Positions 18,165 through 26,337 of a DNA stretch of 64,000 nt are shown here, in pieces. The notes below the pieces were generated by a model. It searched no databases, was not told the origin of the DNA, and was given only the letters and a program-made list of their open reading frames with translations. How positions within the stretch are numbered: the first letter of the stretch is position 1; every line of letters begins with the position of its first letter. Source of the stretch: JADJLQ01 sp964405735 (GTDB lineage Bacteria; Bacteroidota; Bacteroidia; Chitinophagales; Saprospiraceae). Made by a program: the position numbers and the translations under genes. Location: assembly GCA_964405735.1 (NCBI GenBank), contig CAYOPD010000009.1, positions 4,460 to 68,459 on the forward strand. The letters run 5' to 3'.

Positions 18165-19121
18165 ATGAGCCCGCCCAGGATTCTGATTACGGACGAGGTC
18201 CATCCTGTGTTGACGGATGGCCTCCGGGCAGCTTCTTTTGAAGTGGATTATCAACCGTCCATCGCCTACGAAGAGGTCATCCCTGTAATCGGGGCTTACG
18301 AGGGGCTGGTCGTCAACAGCAAAATCCTCTGCAATAAAGACTTTATTGACCGGGCGGTGCGGTTGCAATTTATTGCCCGCCTGGGCTCAGGCAGGGAGAT
18401 CATTGACCTGGAATATGCCGCCGGTCGTGGAATTCAAACCTATTTTTCTCCTGATGGCAATAACAACGCAGTCGCCGAACACGCCCTGGGCATGTTGCTG
18501 GCCCTGTCGAATCAACTGGTTCAGGCCGATTGGGAAGTCCGCCACAAAATCTGGGAGAGGGAGGCCAGAAGGGGATGGGAGCTTGGCGGCAAAACGATTG
18601 GCATCATTGGGTTCGGATATACCGGAAGCCAGTTTGCCCGGAAGCTGGCTGGTATGGATATGAAGGTGTTGGTGCACGACAAATACCTTTCCGGGTTTCA
18701 GTCACAACTTCCTTATATTCTCGAAACCTCCAGGGAAGAAGTTCTTCGCGAAGCCGATATCATCAGTTTTCACCTCCCTTTGTCTGCGGAGACTTTTCAT
18801 TATTGCAATGACGACCTGATCGGTTCCTGTAAGCCGGGAGTGATCCTGATCAATACCTCCCGGGGTAATGTGATCGATACGAAGGCCCTGGTCCGGGGGT
18901 TGACATCGGGCCGGGTGGGAGGCGCCTGCCTGGACGTTTTTGAAAATGAAAAACCAAATTCGTTTACCACCGCGGAGGAACAACTCTATTCCACCCTTTA
19001 TACCATGAAACAGGTGATCCTCAGCCCCCACATCGCAGGTTGGACGAGGGAATCCAAATACAAAATGGCATTCATCCTGTTGAAGAAAATATTGCATTTG
19101 TATCGGTCACAAGGCCATTGA
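18165..19121 (+). CDS. D-isomer-specific 2-hydroxyacid dehydrogenase family protein
   Basis: NAD-dependent dehydrogenase of 318 residues related to phosphoglycerate dehydrogenase. The Rossmann motif is IGIIGFGYTGSQFA. The catalytic set is present: Arg in INTSRGNVIDT, Glu in DVFENEKP and His in SPHIAGWT. The early substrate-loop motif reads ARLGSGREIID where serine-pathway enzymes usually have RxGxGxDNID, so the substrate may not be 3-phosphoglycerate. There is no ACT domain. It is divergent from carB and stands alone, with no serA/serC partners nearby. Confidence 0.88.
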   Translation: MSPPRILITDEVHPVLTDGLRAASFEVDYQPSIAYEEVIPVIGAYEGLVVNSKILCNKDFIDRAVRLQFIARLGSGREIIDLEYAAGRGIQTYFSPDGNNNAVAEHALGMLLALSNQLVQADWEVRHKIWEREARRGWELGGKTIGIIGFGYTGSQFARKLAGMDMKVLVHDKYLSGFQSQLPYILETSREEVLREADIISFHLPLSAETFHYCNDDLIGSCKPGVILINTSRGNVIDTKALVRGLTSGRVGGACLDVFENEKPNSFTTAEEQLYSTLYTMKQVILSPHIAGWTRESKYKMAFILLKKILHLYRSQGH

Positions 19122-19196
19122 ATGCGCTCATTTTGCAGTACTTTAAAAAAGGCAGGAAATTTTCAGGTGAAACGGTCAATTGTTTTTTCAAAAAAC

Positions 19197-19204
19197 TACC
19201 TTTG
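19197..19204 (+). promoter_or_regulatory. candidate -7 box for the polyamine operon
   Basis: TACCTTTG matches TAnnTTTG exactly, 30 bases before the arginine decarboxylase ATG. A TTG lies 14 bases upstream of it, somewhat closer than the usual -33 spacing. Confidence 0.45.
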
Positions 19205-19234
19205 CCACAACTTTAATTGAACCCATTTGGATAG

Positions 19235-20632
19235 ATGAAGAACCGTTATTTTGACCTTATCGAACAAACCTTCTATTTTCCGCAGGAAGGTTTCGATATC
19301 GAAAACGGATACCTTGATTTTAATGGAATACCACTGATCCATTTAATCAGGAAATATGGCACTCCGCTCAAGCTGACCTATCTTCCGCGCATTGGAGCCC
19401 AGATCAAACGGGCCCGGAACCTGTTCAACCGGTCGATGAAAAACGTGGGTTACAACGGGCAATACTATTATTGTTATTGCACCAAATCCTGCCACTTCCG
19501 GTTTATCCTGGAAGAAGTCCTGCAGAACGGCGCCCATCTGGAGACTTCCAGTTCCTTCGACATTGACCTCATCCGCAAGTTGTATATGCAGAACCAGCTT
19601 GACAAGGACGAAATCATCATCTGCAACGGGTACAAGGCGGGTGATTACGGCAAGAAAATCTGCAAACTGATCAACGAAGGATTTAAAAACGTGATCCCGA
19701 TCCTGGACAATAAAAACGAATTGAGCATTTACGAGGAACATGTGGAAAACGGATGCAAGATCGGGATCCGCATAGCCACCGAAGAAGAGCCCAATTTCCA
19801 GTTTTACACCTCGCGCCTGGGTATACGCAACAGTGAAGTCATTCAGTTTTACAAGGAACGATTGGCCAACAACCCCAAGTTTAAACTGGAAATGCTCCAT
19901 TTTTTCGTGGACACCGGTATCAAAGACACGATCTATTACTGGGGGGAATTCAAAAAAGTCCTGAAAATCTATTGCGAGCTCAAGAAAATTTGTCCGGAAC
20001 TGCGGGCCATTGACATCGGCGGCGGACTTCCCATCCGCAATTCACTGGGTTTTGAATACGATTACAGTTATATGATCAATGAGATCGTAAAACAGATCAA
20101 GATCGCCTGCCAGGACGAAGGCATTCCGGAACCGGATATTTTTTCGGAATTCGGCAAATATACCGTCGGTGAAAGCGGAGCCACAATCTTTTCCGTGATC
20201 GGACAAAAACAACAGAACGATTCCGAATTGTGGTATATGATCGACAATTCACTGATGAACACGATCCCCGACAGTTGGGGCATGGCCGAACGCTTTATCC
20301 TGCTGCCCATCAACAAATGGTACAATGATTTTACACGGGTGAACATCGGGGGCATCACCTGCGACAATTCCGACTTTTACAATTCTGAGGTCCATGAAAA
20401 CCAGGTATATCTTCCTGCTTTTTCCAAGACGGACCCTGAACCCCTTTATGTCGGTTTTTTCCACACCGGCGCCTACCAGGACGCCCTCAGCGGATACGGA
20501 GGCATCAAACACTGCCTCATACCCAGCCCCAAACACATCCTGGTGGACCGGGATGAACAAGGCAACATCGTAGACCGCATCTACCTGGACGAACAAAAAG
20601 CCGACGACATGCTGAAGATCCTCGGCTATTGA
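19235..20632 (+). CDS. speA: arginine decarboxylase (PLP, fold type III)
   Basis: PLP-dependent decarboxylase of 465 residues of the short Bacteroidota arginine decarboxylase type, converting arginine to agmatine for polyamine synthesis. The PLP-lysine strand is seen near residue 85 (YYYCYCTKSCHF). The PLP-phosphate glycine loop is IDIGGGLP, and the C-terminal sheet contains the catalytic-cysteine region (NIGGITCDNSDFY) and the YQDALSGYGG substrate motif. It is shorter than E. coli SpeA (about 660 residues). The next gene, a deoxyhypusine-synthase-like protein, follows after 26 bases in the same direction, which supports a polyamine role. A diaminopimelate decarboxylase-like function is less likely. 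Confidence 0.88.
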   Translation: MKNRYFDLIEQTFYFPQEGFDIENGYLDFNGIPLIHLIRKYGTPLKLTYLPRIGAQIKRARNLFNRSMKNVGYNGQYYYCYCTKSCHFRFILEEVLQNGAHLETSSSFDIDLIRKLYMQNQLDKDEIIICNGYKAGDYGKKICKLINEGFKNVIPILDNKNELSIYEEHVENGCKIGIRIATEEEPNFQFYTSRLGIRNSEVIQFYKERLANNPKFKLEMLHFFVDTGIKDTIYYWGEFKKVLKIYCELKKICPELRAIDIGGGLPIRNSLGFEYDYSYMINEIVKQIKIACQDEGIPEPDIFSEFGKYTVGESGATIFSVIGQKQQNDSELWYMIDNSLMNTIPDSWGMAERFILLPINKWYNDFTRVNIGGITCDNSDFYNSEVHENQVYLPAFSKTDPEPLYVGFFHTGAYQDALSGYGGIKHCLIPSPKHILVDRDEQGNIVDRIYLDEQKADDMLKILGY

Positions 20633-20658
20633 TTTTAAACGGATAAATTAACCAGACC

Positions 20659-21633
20659 ATGAGCAATGGAGTGATCAGTGCTTTTATAGAAAAACATTTC
20701 AGGCATTTTAATGCAGCCGCCCTGGTGGACGCGGCCAAAGCCTACCAGCACCACCTGGATATCGGCGGCAAAATGATGGTCACCCTCGCCGGCGCCATGA
20801 GCACAGCGGAACTGGGGAAATCCCTGGCCGAAATGATCCGGCAGGGCAAGGTCGATATCATCACCTGTACGGGCGCCAACCTGGAAGAAGATATCTTCAA
20901 CCTCGTGGCCCATACTCATTATAAAAGGATTCCCAATTACCGCGACCTCACCCCGGAGCAGGAACAGGAATTGCTGGACCATCATTACAACCGCGTGACC
21001 GATACCTGTATTCCGGAAATGGAAGCCATGCGCAGGATGGAACAACAATTGATCGATGTCTGGAATGAAGCAAAGAAAAACGGCCAGCGTTATTTCCCCC
21101 ATGAATTTGTATACCAGATCATCCGCAACAAATCCCTGGAAAAATATTTTGAAATCGACCCCGCCAACAGCTGGCTGATAGCCGCCTGCGAACGCAATCT
21201 GCCGATCATCGTGCCGGGCTGGGAAGACAGCACCACCGGAAATATGTTTGCCGGCCATTGTATAGAACAAGAGTACGAACCGACCATGGTCCGGAACGGG
21301 ATCGAGTACATGATGTTCCTGGCCGACTGGTACCTGAAAAATTCGGAAAAGCTCGGTGTGGGTTTTTTCCAGATCGGAGGAGGCATAGCCGGCGACTTCC
21401 CCATTTGTGTGGTGCCCATGATCTACCAGGATATGCGGCGTACCGATGTCAAATGCTGGGGTTATTTCTGCCAGATTTCCGATTCAACGACCAGTTACGG
21501 GTCCTATTCAGGTGCGGTACCCAATGAAAAAATCACCTGGGGCAAACTGGAAGTGGATACACCAAAATTCATTATTGAATCGGATGCCACGATTGTCGCT
21601 CCGCTGATCTTTGCCCATATCCTGGGCTGGTAA
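20659..21633 (+). CDS. deoxyhypusine synthase family protein
   Basis: Protein of 324 residues with the NAD/spermidine-binding fold of deoxyhypusine synthase: LAGAMSTAELGKSLAEMI near the N-terminus, DIITCTGANLEEDIF, VPGWEDSTTGNMFAG and the glycine loop FQIGGGIAGDFPICVVPM near residue 240. In eukaryotic and archaeal enzymes the loop is followed by the catalytic Lys (GGGVPKH). Here no Lys is present at that place, so the chemistry must differ or use another residue. Bacteria lack eIF5A, and bacterial relatives are thought to make homospermidine-type polyamines. Pairing with arginine decarboxylase supports a polyamine product; the exact reaction is not known from the sequence. Confidence 0.88.
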   Translation: MSNGVISAFIEKHFRHFNAAALVDAAKAYQHHLDIGGKMMVTLAGAMSTAELGKSLAEMIRQGKVDIITCTGANLEEDIFNLVAHTHYKRIPNYRDLTPEQEQELLDHHYNRVTDTCIPEMEAMRRMEQQLIDVWNEAKKNGQRYFPHEFVYQIIRNKSLEKYFEIDPANSWLIAACERNLPIIVPGWEDSTTGNMFAGHCIEQEYEPTMVRNGIEYMMFLADWYLKNSEKLGVGFFQIGGGIAGDFPICVVPMIYQDMRRTDVKCWGYFCQISDSTTSYGSYSGAVPNEKITWGKLEVDTPKFIIESDATIVAPLIFAHILGW

Positions 21634-21634
21634 G

Positions 21635-21651
21635 TCCAGGGCCTTCCTGGA
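21635..21651. terminator. hairpin between convergent genes
   Basis: TCCAGG-GCCTT-CCTGGA forms a 6-bp perfect stem in the 35-base gap between the convergent deoxyhypusine-synthase-like and nadA genes. There is no strong T-tract on either side, so terminator function is only possible. Confidence 0.35.
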
Positions 21652-21668
21652 AGATATTCGGAATGGAT

Positions 21669-22679
21669 TTATCCCACCAAACCCGCCTGCCTGGAGATTT
21701 CCAGCATGCGGTCAATGGAGGCGCGCCCTTGTTCGATCACCCATTGCGGCAGGATGATTTCGGGCAACTCGTATTTCATGCAGGTATAAAGTTTCTCCAG
21801 GGTGTTGCGCTTCATATGGGGACATTCATTGCATGCGCATTGGTTGTTGGGGGGCGCTGGTATAAAAGTTTTATCCGGCGATTTCAGCTCCATTTGATGA
21901 AGGATGCCGGCTTCTGTGGCCACAATAAATTCTTTTGCCGGACTGGTCATGGTGTATTTCAGCAGCCCGCTGGTACTGCCGATATAATCCGCCATCTCAA
22001 GGATATGTGGTTCACATTCGGGGTGGGCGATGAATTTGGCGTTGGGATGCCTTTCTTTAAGCCGGACGATCTTTTCGTGGGAGAAGATTTCATGTACCAT
22101 GCAGGTACCGTTCCATAGGACCATGTCCCTGCCCGTTTGTTTGATCAGGTACTTGCCCAGGTTGATGTCCGGGGCAAATATGATTTTTTTGTCGGGAGGG
22201 ATGCTTTTGATGACGTGGATGGCATTGGTAGAGGTGCAACAGATATCGGTGAGCGTTTTTATTTCTGCCGTACAGTTGATATAACTCACCACGACATGAT
22301 CCGGATATTTGGCCTTGAATTTGGCGAAGAGGTCCGGAGGGCAGGAATCCGCAAGTGAACAACCGGCTTTCAGATCCGGCAGAAGCACCTTTTTATCCGG
22401 AGAAAGGATTTTGGCTGTCTCCGCCATAAAATGCACGCCGGCAAACACGATGATATCGGCCTTGGTTTTAGCGGCCTGTTGCGAAAGGCCCAGGCTGTCG
22501 CCCACATAATCGGCCAGGTCCTGGATTTCGGACTCCTGGTAATAATGAGAGAGGATGACGGCATTTTTTTCTTTCTTGAGCTTCAGGATTTCTGCTTCCA
22601 GGTCCAGCTCCGGGCTTACCGGTATGTGCAGGTACCCGTCACGTTGTAATTGTTCTGCCGAGATGGAGCTCAAAGACAT
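21669..22679 (-). CDS. nadA: quinolinate synthase
   Basis: [4Fe-4S] enzyme that condenses iminoaspartate with dihydroxyacetone phosphate in de novo NAD synthesis, 336 residues. The three cluster ligands are Cys107 (KAGCSLADS), Cys193 (WNGTCMVHE) and Cys286 (CNECPHM). The substrate motifs SHYYQ (residues 44-48), HPECE (219-223) and GSTSG (234-238) are intact. nadB and nadC are not adjacent. It is convergent with the polyamine operon. Confidence 0.96.
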   Translation of the reverse strand: MSLSSISAEQLQRDGYLHIPVSPELDLEAEILKLKKEKNAVILSHYYQESEIQDLADYVGDSLGLSQQAAKTKADIIVFAGVHFMAETAKILSPDKKVLLPDLKAGCSLADSCPPDLFAKFKAKYPDHVVVSYINCTAEIKTLTDICCTSTNAIHVIKSIPPDKKIIFAPDINLGKYLIKQTGRDMVLWNGTCMVHEIFSHEKIVRLKERHPNAKFIAHPECEPHILEMADYIGSTSGLLKYTMTSPAKEFIVATEAGILHQMELKSPDKTFIPAPPNNQCACNECPHMKRNTLEKLYTCMKYELPEIILPQWVIEQGRASIDRMLEISRQAGLVG

Positions 22680-22732
22680 AAAAAGATTTTAAGTAAATGG
22701 ATCGCGGCATGGTAACGCCTTCGTCCAGACTT

Positions 22733-22740
22733 CAAAGATA
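22733..22740 (-). promoter_or_regulatory. candidate -7 box for nadA
   Basis: TATCTTTG on the minus strand, an exact TAnnTTTG match 53 bases before the nadA ATG, lies in the short gap after the RsmI-like gene. Confidence 0.4.
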
Positions 22741-22752
22741 AAGACTTATCGG

Positions 22753-23466
22753 CTATCCCGCCCCGATCAGAAAGGTTGCAGGCTTTTTGCTGAAAGGCGC
22801 CATTCCCATCGTTTTCCATTTTTTGACCGGATGGGTTCTAATGTATTCGTCAGGCCCGGTTAGGTCTATGGCCAGGCATAGACGGGTGGTTTCAGCCAGG
22901 TTTGCCAGCAGGGTCTCCAGTAAAGAAAGATTCCTGTAGGGGGTTTCAATAAAAATCTGGGTATATCCTGTCCGCGCCATATCCGCTTCCATTCTTTTCA
23001 GCCGATGGATCAGTTCCGGTTTTCCGGTCGGAAGATATCCGTGAAATACAAATTGCTGGCCATTCAGGCCGCTGGCCATCATGGCAAGGGTTATGGATGA
23101 AGGACCAATCCAGGGTACCACCCGGATCCCCTGCTCATGGGCCAACCTGACCAGCTGACTGCCCGGATCGGCTATCCCGGGGCAACCCGCTTCGGAGAGC
23201 AAACCTGCCGAGGAGCCTTGGATCAGGGCCTGTGTCAACAACGAAAAATCCTGATTTGGATTGTGCTTGTCCATTTCCAGAAAAGTGCATGCATCGATAT
23301 CAAACCCGGGCAAGAGCTTTTTAATAAACCGGCGTGCGGTGCGTATATTTTCCACAGCGAAGATGCGGAGCCCTGCAAGGATCTGGATATGCTCCGGGAT
23401 CAAAACCCCATGAAATTCTTCGTCCAGGGGTGAGGGGATCAGGTATAATATTCCCGGGTTAGCCAT
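22753..23466 (-). CDS. RsmI-like SAM-dependent methyltransferase (tetrapyrrole methylase fold)
   Basis: Protein of 237 residues with the class III (tetrapyrrole methylase) methyltransferase fold. It resembles RsmI, which 2'-O-methylates C1402 of 16S rRNA, in ILYLIPSPL, the LLSEAGCPGIADPG loop, VVPWIGPSSITLAMMASG and IFIETPYRN. The last strands are less RsmI-like, and Bacteroidota often carry such a shorter paralogue beside a true RsmI, so the substrate is uncertain. It starts nine bases after the lpdA stop and was probably co-transcribed with lpdA. Confidence 0.82.
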   Translation of the reverse strand: MANPGILYLIPSPLDEEFHGVLIPEHIQILAGLRIFAVENIRTARRFIKKLLPGFDIDACTFLEMDKHNPNQDFSLLTQALIQGSSAGLLSEAGCPGIADPGSQLVRLAHEQGIRVVPWIGPSSITLAMMASGLNGQQFVFHGYLPTGKPELIHRLKRMEADMARTGYTQIFIETPYRNLSLLETLLANLAETTRLCLAIDLTGPDEYIRTHPVKKWKTMGMAPFSKKPATFLIGAG

Positions 23467-23475
23467 CCGGTGGAA

Positions 23476-24879
23476 TTATAAATGAAGCGCTTTTCCGGAC
23501 CAGGCGGCAAATCCAGCTTCTTTAATCGCTTCAGAAAAGGTCGGATGGGGATGGCTGATCCTGGCGATGTCTTCGGCACTGGCCCTGAATTCCATCAGGC
23601 TTACGGCCTCCATGATCAGGTCGGCAGCCCGGGCACCCAGGATGTGCACACCCAGGACTTCGTCTGTGGACGCATCGGACAATACCTTGACAAACCCTTC
23701 CGTATCCATACTGGCTTTGGCTCGCCCGAGGGCTTTAAAGGGGAATTTGCCGGTTTTGTAATTTTTACCTTCTTCTTTCAGTTGCTCTTCCGTTTTGCCG
23801 ACGCCAGCCAGTTCCGGCCATGTGTAAACCACTCCAGGAATTAAATTATAATCTATATGCGGTTTTTGGCCGGCCATAATTTCCGCGACCAGGATCCCTT
23901 CTTCGGAAGCCTTATGTGCCAGCATCTGGCCACGGACCACATCGCCGACAGCGTAGATGTGTGGTACATTGGTTTGCAGGTGTTCATTGACCAGGATGCG
24001 CCCCTTTTCATCCTGTTTCACTCCGGCTTTGACCAGGTCCAGGCCGTCGGTATAGGGTCTCCTGCCAATAGCCACCAGGCAATAATCCGACTGAAGGGTT
24101 TTGGACTCTTTGCTGTTTTTATCTGAATAGGTGACCTCGACTCCTTTTTTATTTTTTATCACCCCGTCCACACTATGGTTGAGGTGGAAGACCATCCCTT
24201 TTTTCTCCAGTATTTTTTTCAATTCAAGGGCACATTCGCTGTCCATTCCGGGGAGAATGCGGTCCAGGAATTCAATCACTTCCACTTTGGTGCCCAGCCT
24301 GCAAAATACAGAACCCAGCTCCAGACCGATCACGCCGGCTCCGATAATGGCCATCCTGCCCGGAACCTCCCGGATATTCAGGGCTTCCGTACTGGTAATG
24401 ATCCGGTTTTTATCGTAGTTGAAAGCGGAAGGGGTAATGGGTTTTGACCCGGTGGCAATGATTATTTTTTCCGCCTGAACCATTACGGATTGGCCATCGC
24501 TCTTTTTGACGTCAACCTGATTGGGACCCGTGAAGGAGGCTATTCCCTGAATGACTTCAATTTTGTTTTTTTTCATTAAAAACTGCACCCCTTTGCAGGT
24601 GGCCTCCACCACTTCATCCTTTCTACGTATCATTTGGGGCATGTCAATATCGATGCCTTTCACCCGGAGCCCATGGGATGCAAACTGATGCATAGCCTGA
24701 TCGAAATGTTCGCTGCTGTCCAACAGCGCCTTGGACGGGATACACCCCACATTGAGGCAGGTGCCCCCCAGGCTGGAATATTTTTCCACCAGGGCGACTT
24801 TCATACCCAATTGGGCGCAGCGAATGGCGGCAACGTATCCGCCCGGCCCTGAACCGATGATGAGTACCTGGATGTCCAT
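23476..24879 (-). CDS. lpdA: dihydrolipoyl dehydrogenase
   Basis: FAD-dependent E3 component of 2-oxoacid dehydrogenase complexes and the glycine cleavage system, 467 residues. It shows the FAD motif IIGSGPGGYVAAIR, the redox-active disulfide Cys41/Cys46 in GGTCLNVGCIPS, the NAD motif MAIIGAGVIGLELGS and the second FAD motif YAVGDV. The dimer-interface His-Glu pair is in the C-terminal HPHPTFSEA. It follows ricT with only a 3-base gap, so transcription may continue from holB-ricT. No E1 or E2 genes are in the window. Confidence 0.96.
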   Translation of the reverse strand: MDIQVLIIGSGPGGYVAAIRCAQLGMKVALVEKYSSLGGTCLNVGCIPSKALLDSSEHFDQAMHQFASHGLRVKGIDIDMPQMIRRKDEVVEATCKGVQFLMKKNKIEVIQGIASFTGPNQVDVKKSDGQSVMVQAEKIIIATGSKPITPSAFNYDKNRIITSTEALNIREVPGRMAIIGAGVIGLELGSVFCRLGTKVEVIEFLDRILPGMDSECALELKKILEKKGMVFHLNHSVDGVIKNKKGVEVTYSDKNSKESKTLQSDYCLVAIGRRPYTDGLDLVKAGVKQDEKGRILVNEHLQTNVPHIYAVGDVVRGQMLAHKASEEGILVAEIMAGQKPHIDYNLIPGVVYTWPELAGVGKTEEQLKEEGKNYKTGKFPFKALGRAKASMDTEGFVKVLSDASTDEVLGVHILGARAADLIMEAVSLMEFRASAEDIARISHPHPTFSEAIKEAGFAAWSGKALHL

Positions 24880-24882
24880 GGA

Positions 24883-26313
24883 TCAGGAATTTGATGAGGG
24901 GGGATTAAACCGGTCTTTGTCTTTATTAAAAGGCGGCCTGGGCTTTCTGCCCTGGTCATTCGGCTTGTTGTTTTGCGGCCTGCCGGGAGGGTTGGGACGA
25001 TCCCTTTTGGCTTGATCTTGCCTTGGACCCGGTCTGCCCTGTCCTCCTCTGTTGCCGCCCGGCTGATCTGACTGGGGCCTTGGCGGACGGTTTTGGTCGG
25101 ATTGGGATCTTGGAGGGCGGTTTTGATCCGATTGGGGCCTTGGGGGTCTGTTTTGGTCCTGGTCTGACCGGTTGCGGTTTCCCCTGGACCTGCCTTTTCT
25201 ACGTTTTTCCTCGGGCAATTCAATCTCTCCGGTGACATCGGCAAATCCGGCATCCTCGGTATCCACCTGGCCACCCGCCGTGCTCATTGCTATCGCTTCA
25301 CCAAAATCCCTGGGTATTTCACCGCGCTCGTTTTTAAGCCGGATTTCCCTTACTTGTTCGGGGCTGAGCCCGAAAATCTGGGGTTCTTTATTTTTTCCGG
25401 TAGTTTCAAGTTCGTAATACATGATTCCGCGGAAAATATCGGTCTTGAGTAAATTGGCAATGCCCAGGGAGGTGCGGATCGATTCAATGTCCATGGGGAA
25501 ACGGTCCAGGGACTCCATGTACACGTCCAGTTCGTAATTGAGGCAGCATTTCAGGCGTCCGCACTGTCCTGAAAGTTTTGCCTGGTTGATAGCCAGGTTC
25601 TGGTACCGGGCCGCGGACGTGACTACCGTTTTAAAATCGGATAACCAGGTCGAACAGCACAATTCTCTGCCACAGGAGCCTATTCCGCCTATGCGGGCGG
25701 TTTCCTGCCTGGCACCGATCTGTCTCATTTCGATTTTTACCCGGAATTCCCTGGCATAGAGTTTTACCAGCTCCCTGAAATCAATGCGGCGATCGGCTGT
25801 ATAAAAAAAGGTAGCTTTTCGCAGGTCTGCCTGGTACTCAATATCTCCAAGTTTCATATCCAACCCCAGGCTTCGGGCCATGGCCCTTCCTTTGACCAGG
25901 GCAAGTTTCTCCATGTTCCGGGCCTGCTGCATATGTTCTACATCCCGGTCTGAGGCAGGCCGGATGATTTTGTAGATGACCCGGTCCTCTGCAACATTCT
26001 TTTTTTTCATTTGCAGACGGACCAGTTCCCCGCTCAGGGTCACCTTGCCCACATCATAGCCGGAAGCGGTCTCCGTCACCACCCAGTCCCCGGTTTCAAT
26101 TTCATGATAGGATTCCTTGCGAAAAAATGCTTTATGTGAACCATTTTTAAAACTGACTTCCACCCAGGGAAAGGGCAGGGGATCATCGATCTCCAGCACC
26201 GAAATCCAGTCATACGTATTCATTCTATTGCAGCCGCCGGTCGAACAGCCCCCGTTGCTTTTACATCCCGAAGGTTTGTCTTTTGATCCCGTACTGCACC
26301 CTACACATGCCAT
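24883..26313 (-). CDS. PSP1/RicT-family protein with tandem-repeat tail
   Basis: Protein of 476 residues. A Cys-rich N-terminus (CVGCSTGSKD... GCSTGGC) is followed by the PSP1 domain at about residues 40-290, with two Cys clusters GSCGRELCCSTW and GQCGRLKCCLNYE. In Bacillus, RicT (YaaT) binds iron-sulfur clusters with RicA and RicF and affects RNase Y. The last 110 residues are low complexity, Arg/Pro/Gln/Asn rich, and include three perfect or near-perfect 10-residue repeats NRPPRPQSDQ (residues 388-417), likely disordered and possibly RNA-binding. The neighbouring upstream holB matches the holB-yaaT order of Firmicutes. Confidence 0.88.
   Translation of the reverse strand: MACVGCSTGSKDKPSGCKSNGGCSTGGCNRMNTYDWISVLEIDDPLPFPWVEVSFKNGSHKAFFRKESYHEIETGDWVVTETASGYDVGKVTLSGELVRLQMKKKNVAEDRVIYKIIRPASDRDVEHMQQARNMEKLALVKGRAMARSLGLDMKLGDIEYQADLRKATFFYTADRRIDFRELVKLYAREFRVKIEMRQIGARQETARIGGIGSCGRELCCSTWLSDFKTVVTSAARYQNLAINQAKLSGQCGRLKCCLNYELDVYMESLDRFPMDIESIRTSLGIANLLKTDIFRGIMYYELETTGKNKEPQIFGLSPEQVREIRLKNERGEIPRDFGEAIAMSTAGGQVDTEDAGFADVTGEIELPEEKRRKGRSRGNRNRSDQDQNRPPRPQSDQNRPPRSQSDQNRPPRPQSDQPGGNRGGQGRPGPRQDQAKRDRPNPPGRPQNNKPNDQGRKPRPPFNKDKDRFNPPSSNS
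25063..25152 (-). repeat. three in-frame 30-bp tandem repeats in ricT-like gene
   Basis: Three head-to-tail 30-base units encode NRPPRPQSDQ, NRPPRSQSDQ and NRPPRPQSDQ. The unit length is a multiple of three, so copy-number change would keep the frame. Confidence 0.9.
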
Positions 26314-26317
26314 GGCG

Positions 26318-26325
26318 CAAATTTA
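26318..26325 (-). promoter_or_regulatory. candidate -7 box for ricT
   Basis: TAAATTTG on the minus strand, in the 24-base gap after holB, ends four bases before the ricT ATG. If used, transcription would start at about the A of the ATG. Confidence 0.4.
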
Positions 26326-26337
26326 CATCTTGGACAT

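Noticed and set aside
25050..25170. Regular repeats that could suggest a CRISPR or satellite array
   Set aside because: The units are directly adjacent without spacers, in frame, and encode a Pro/Arg-rich tail of the RicT-like protein.
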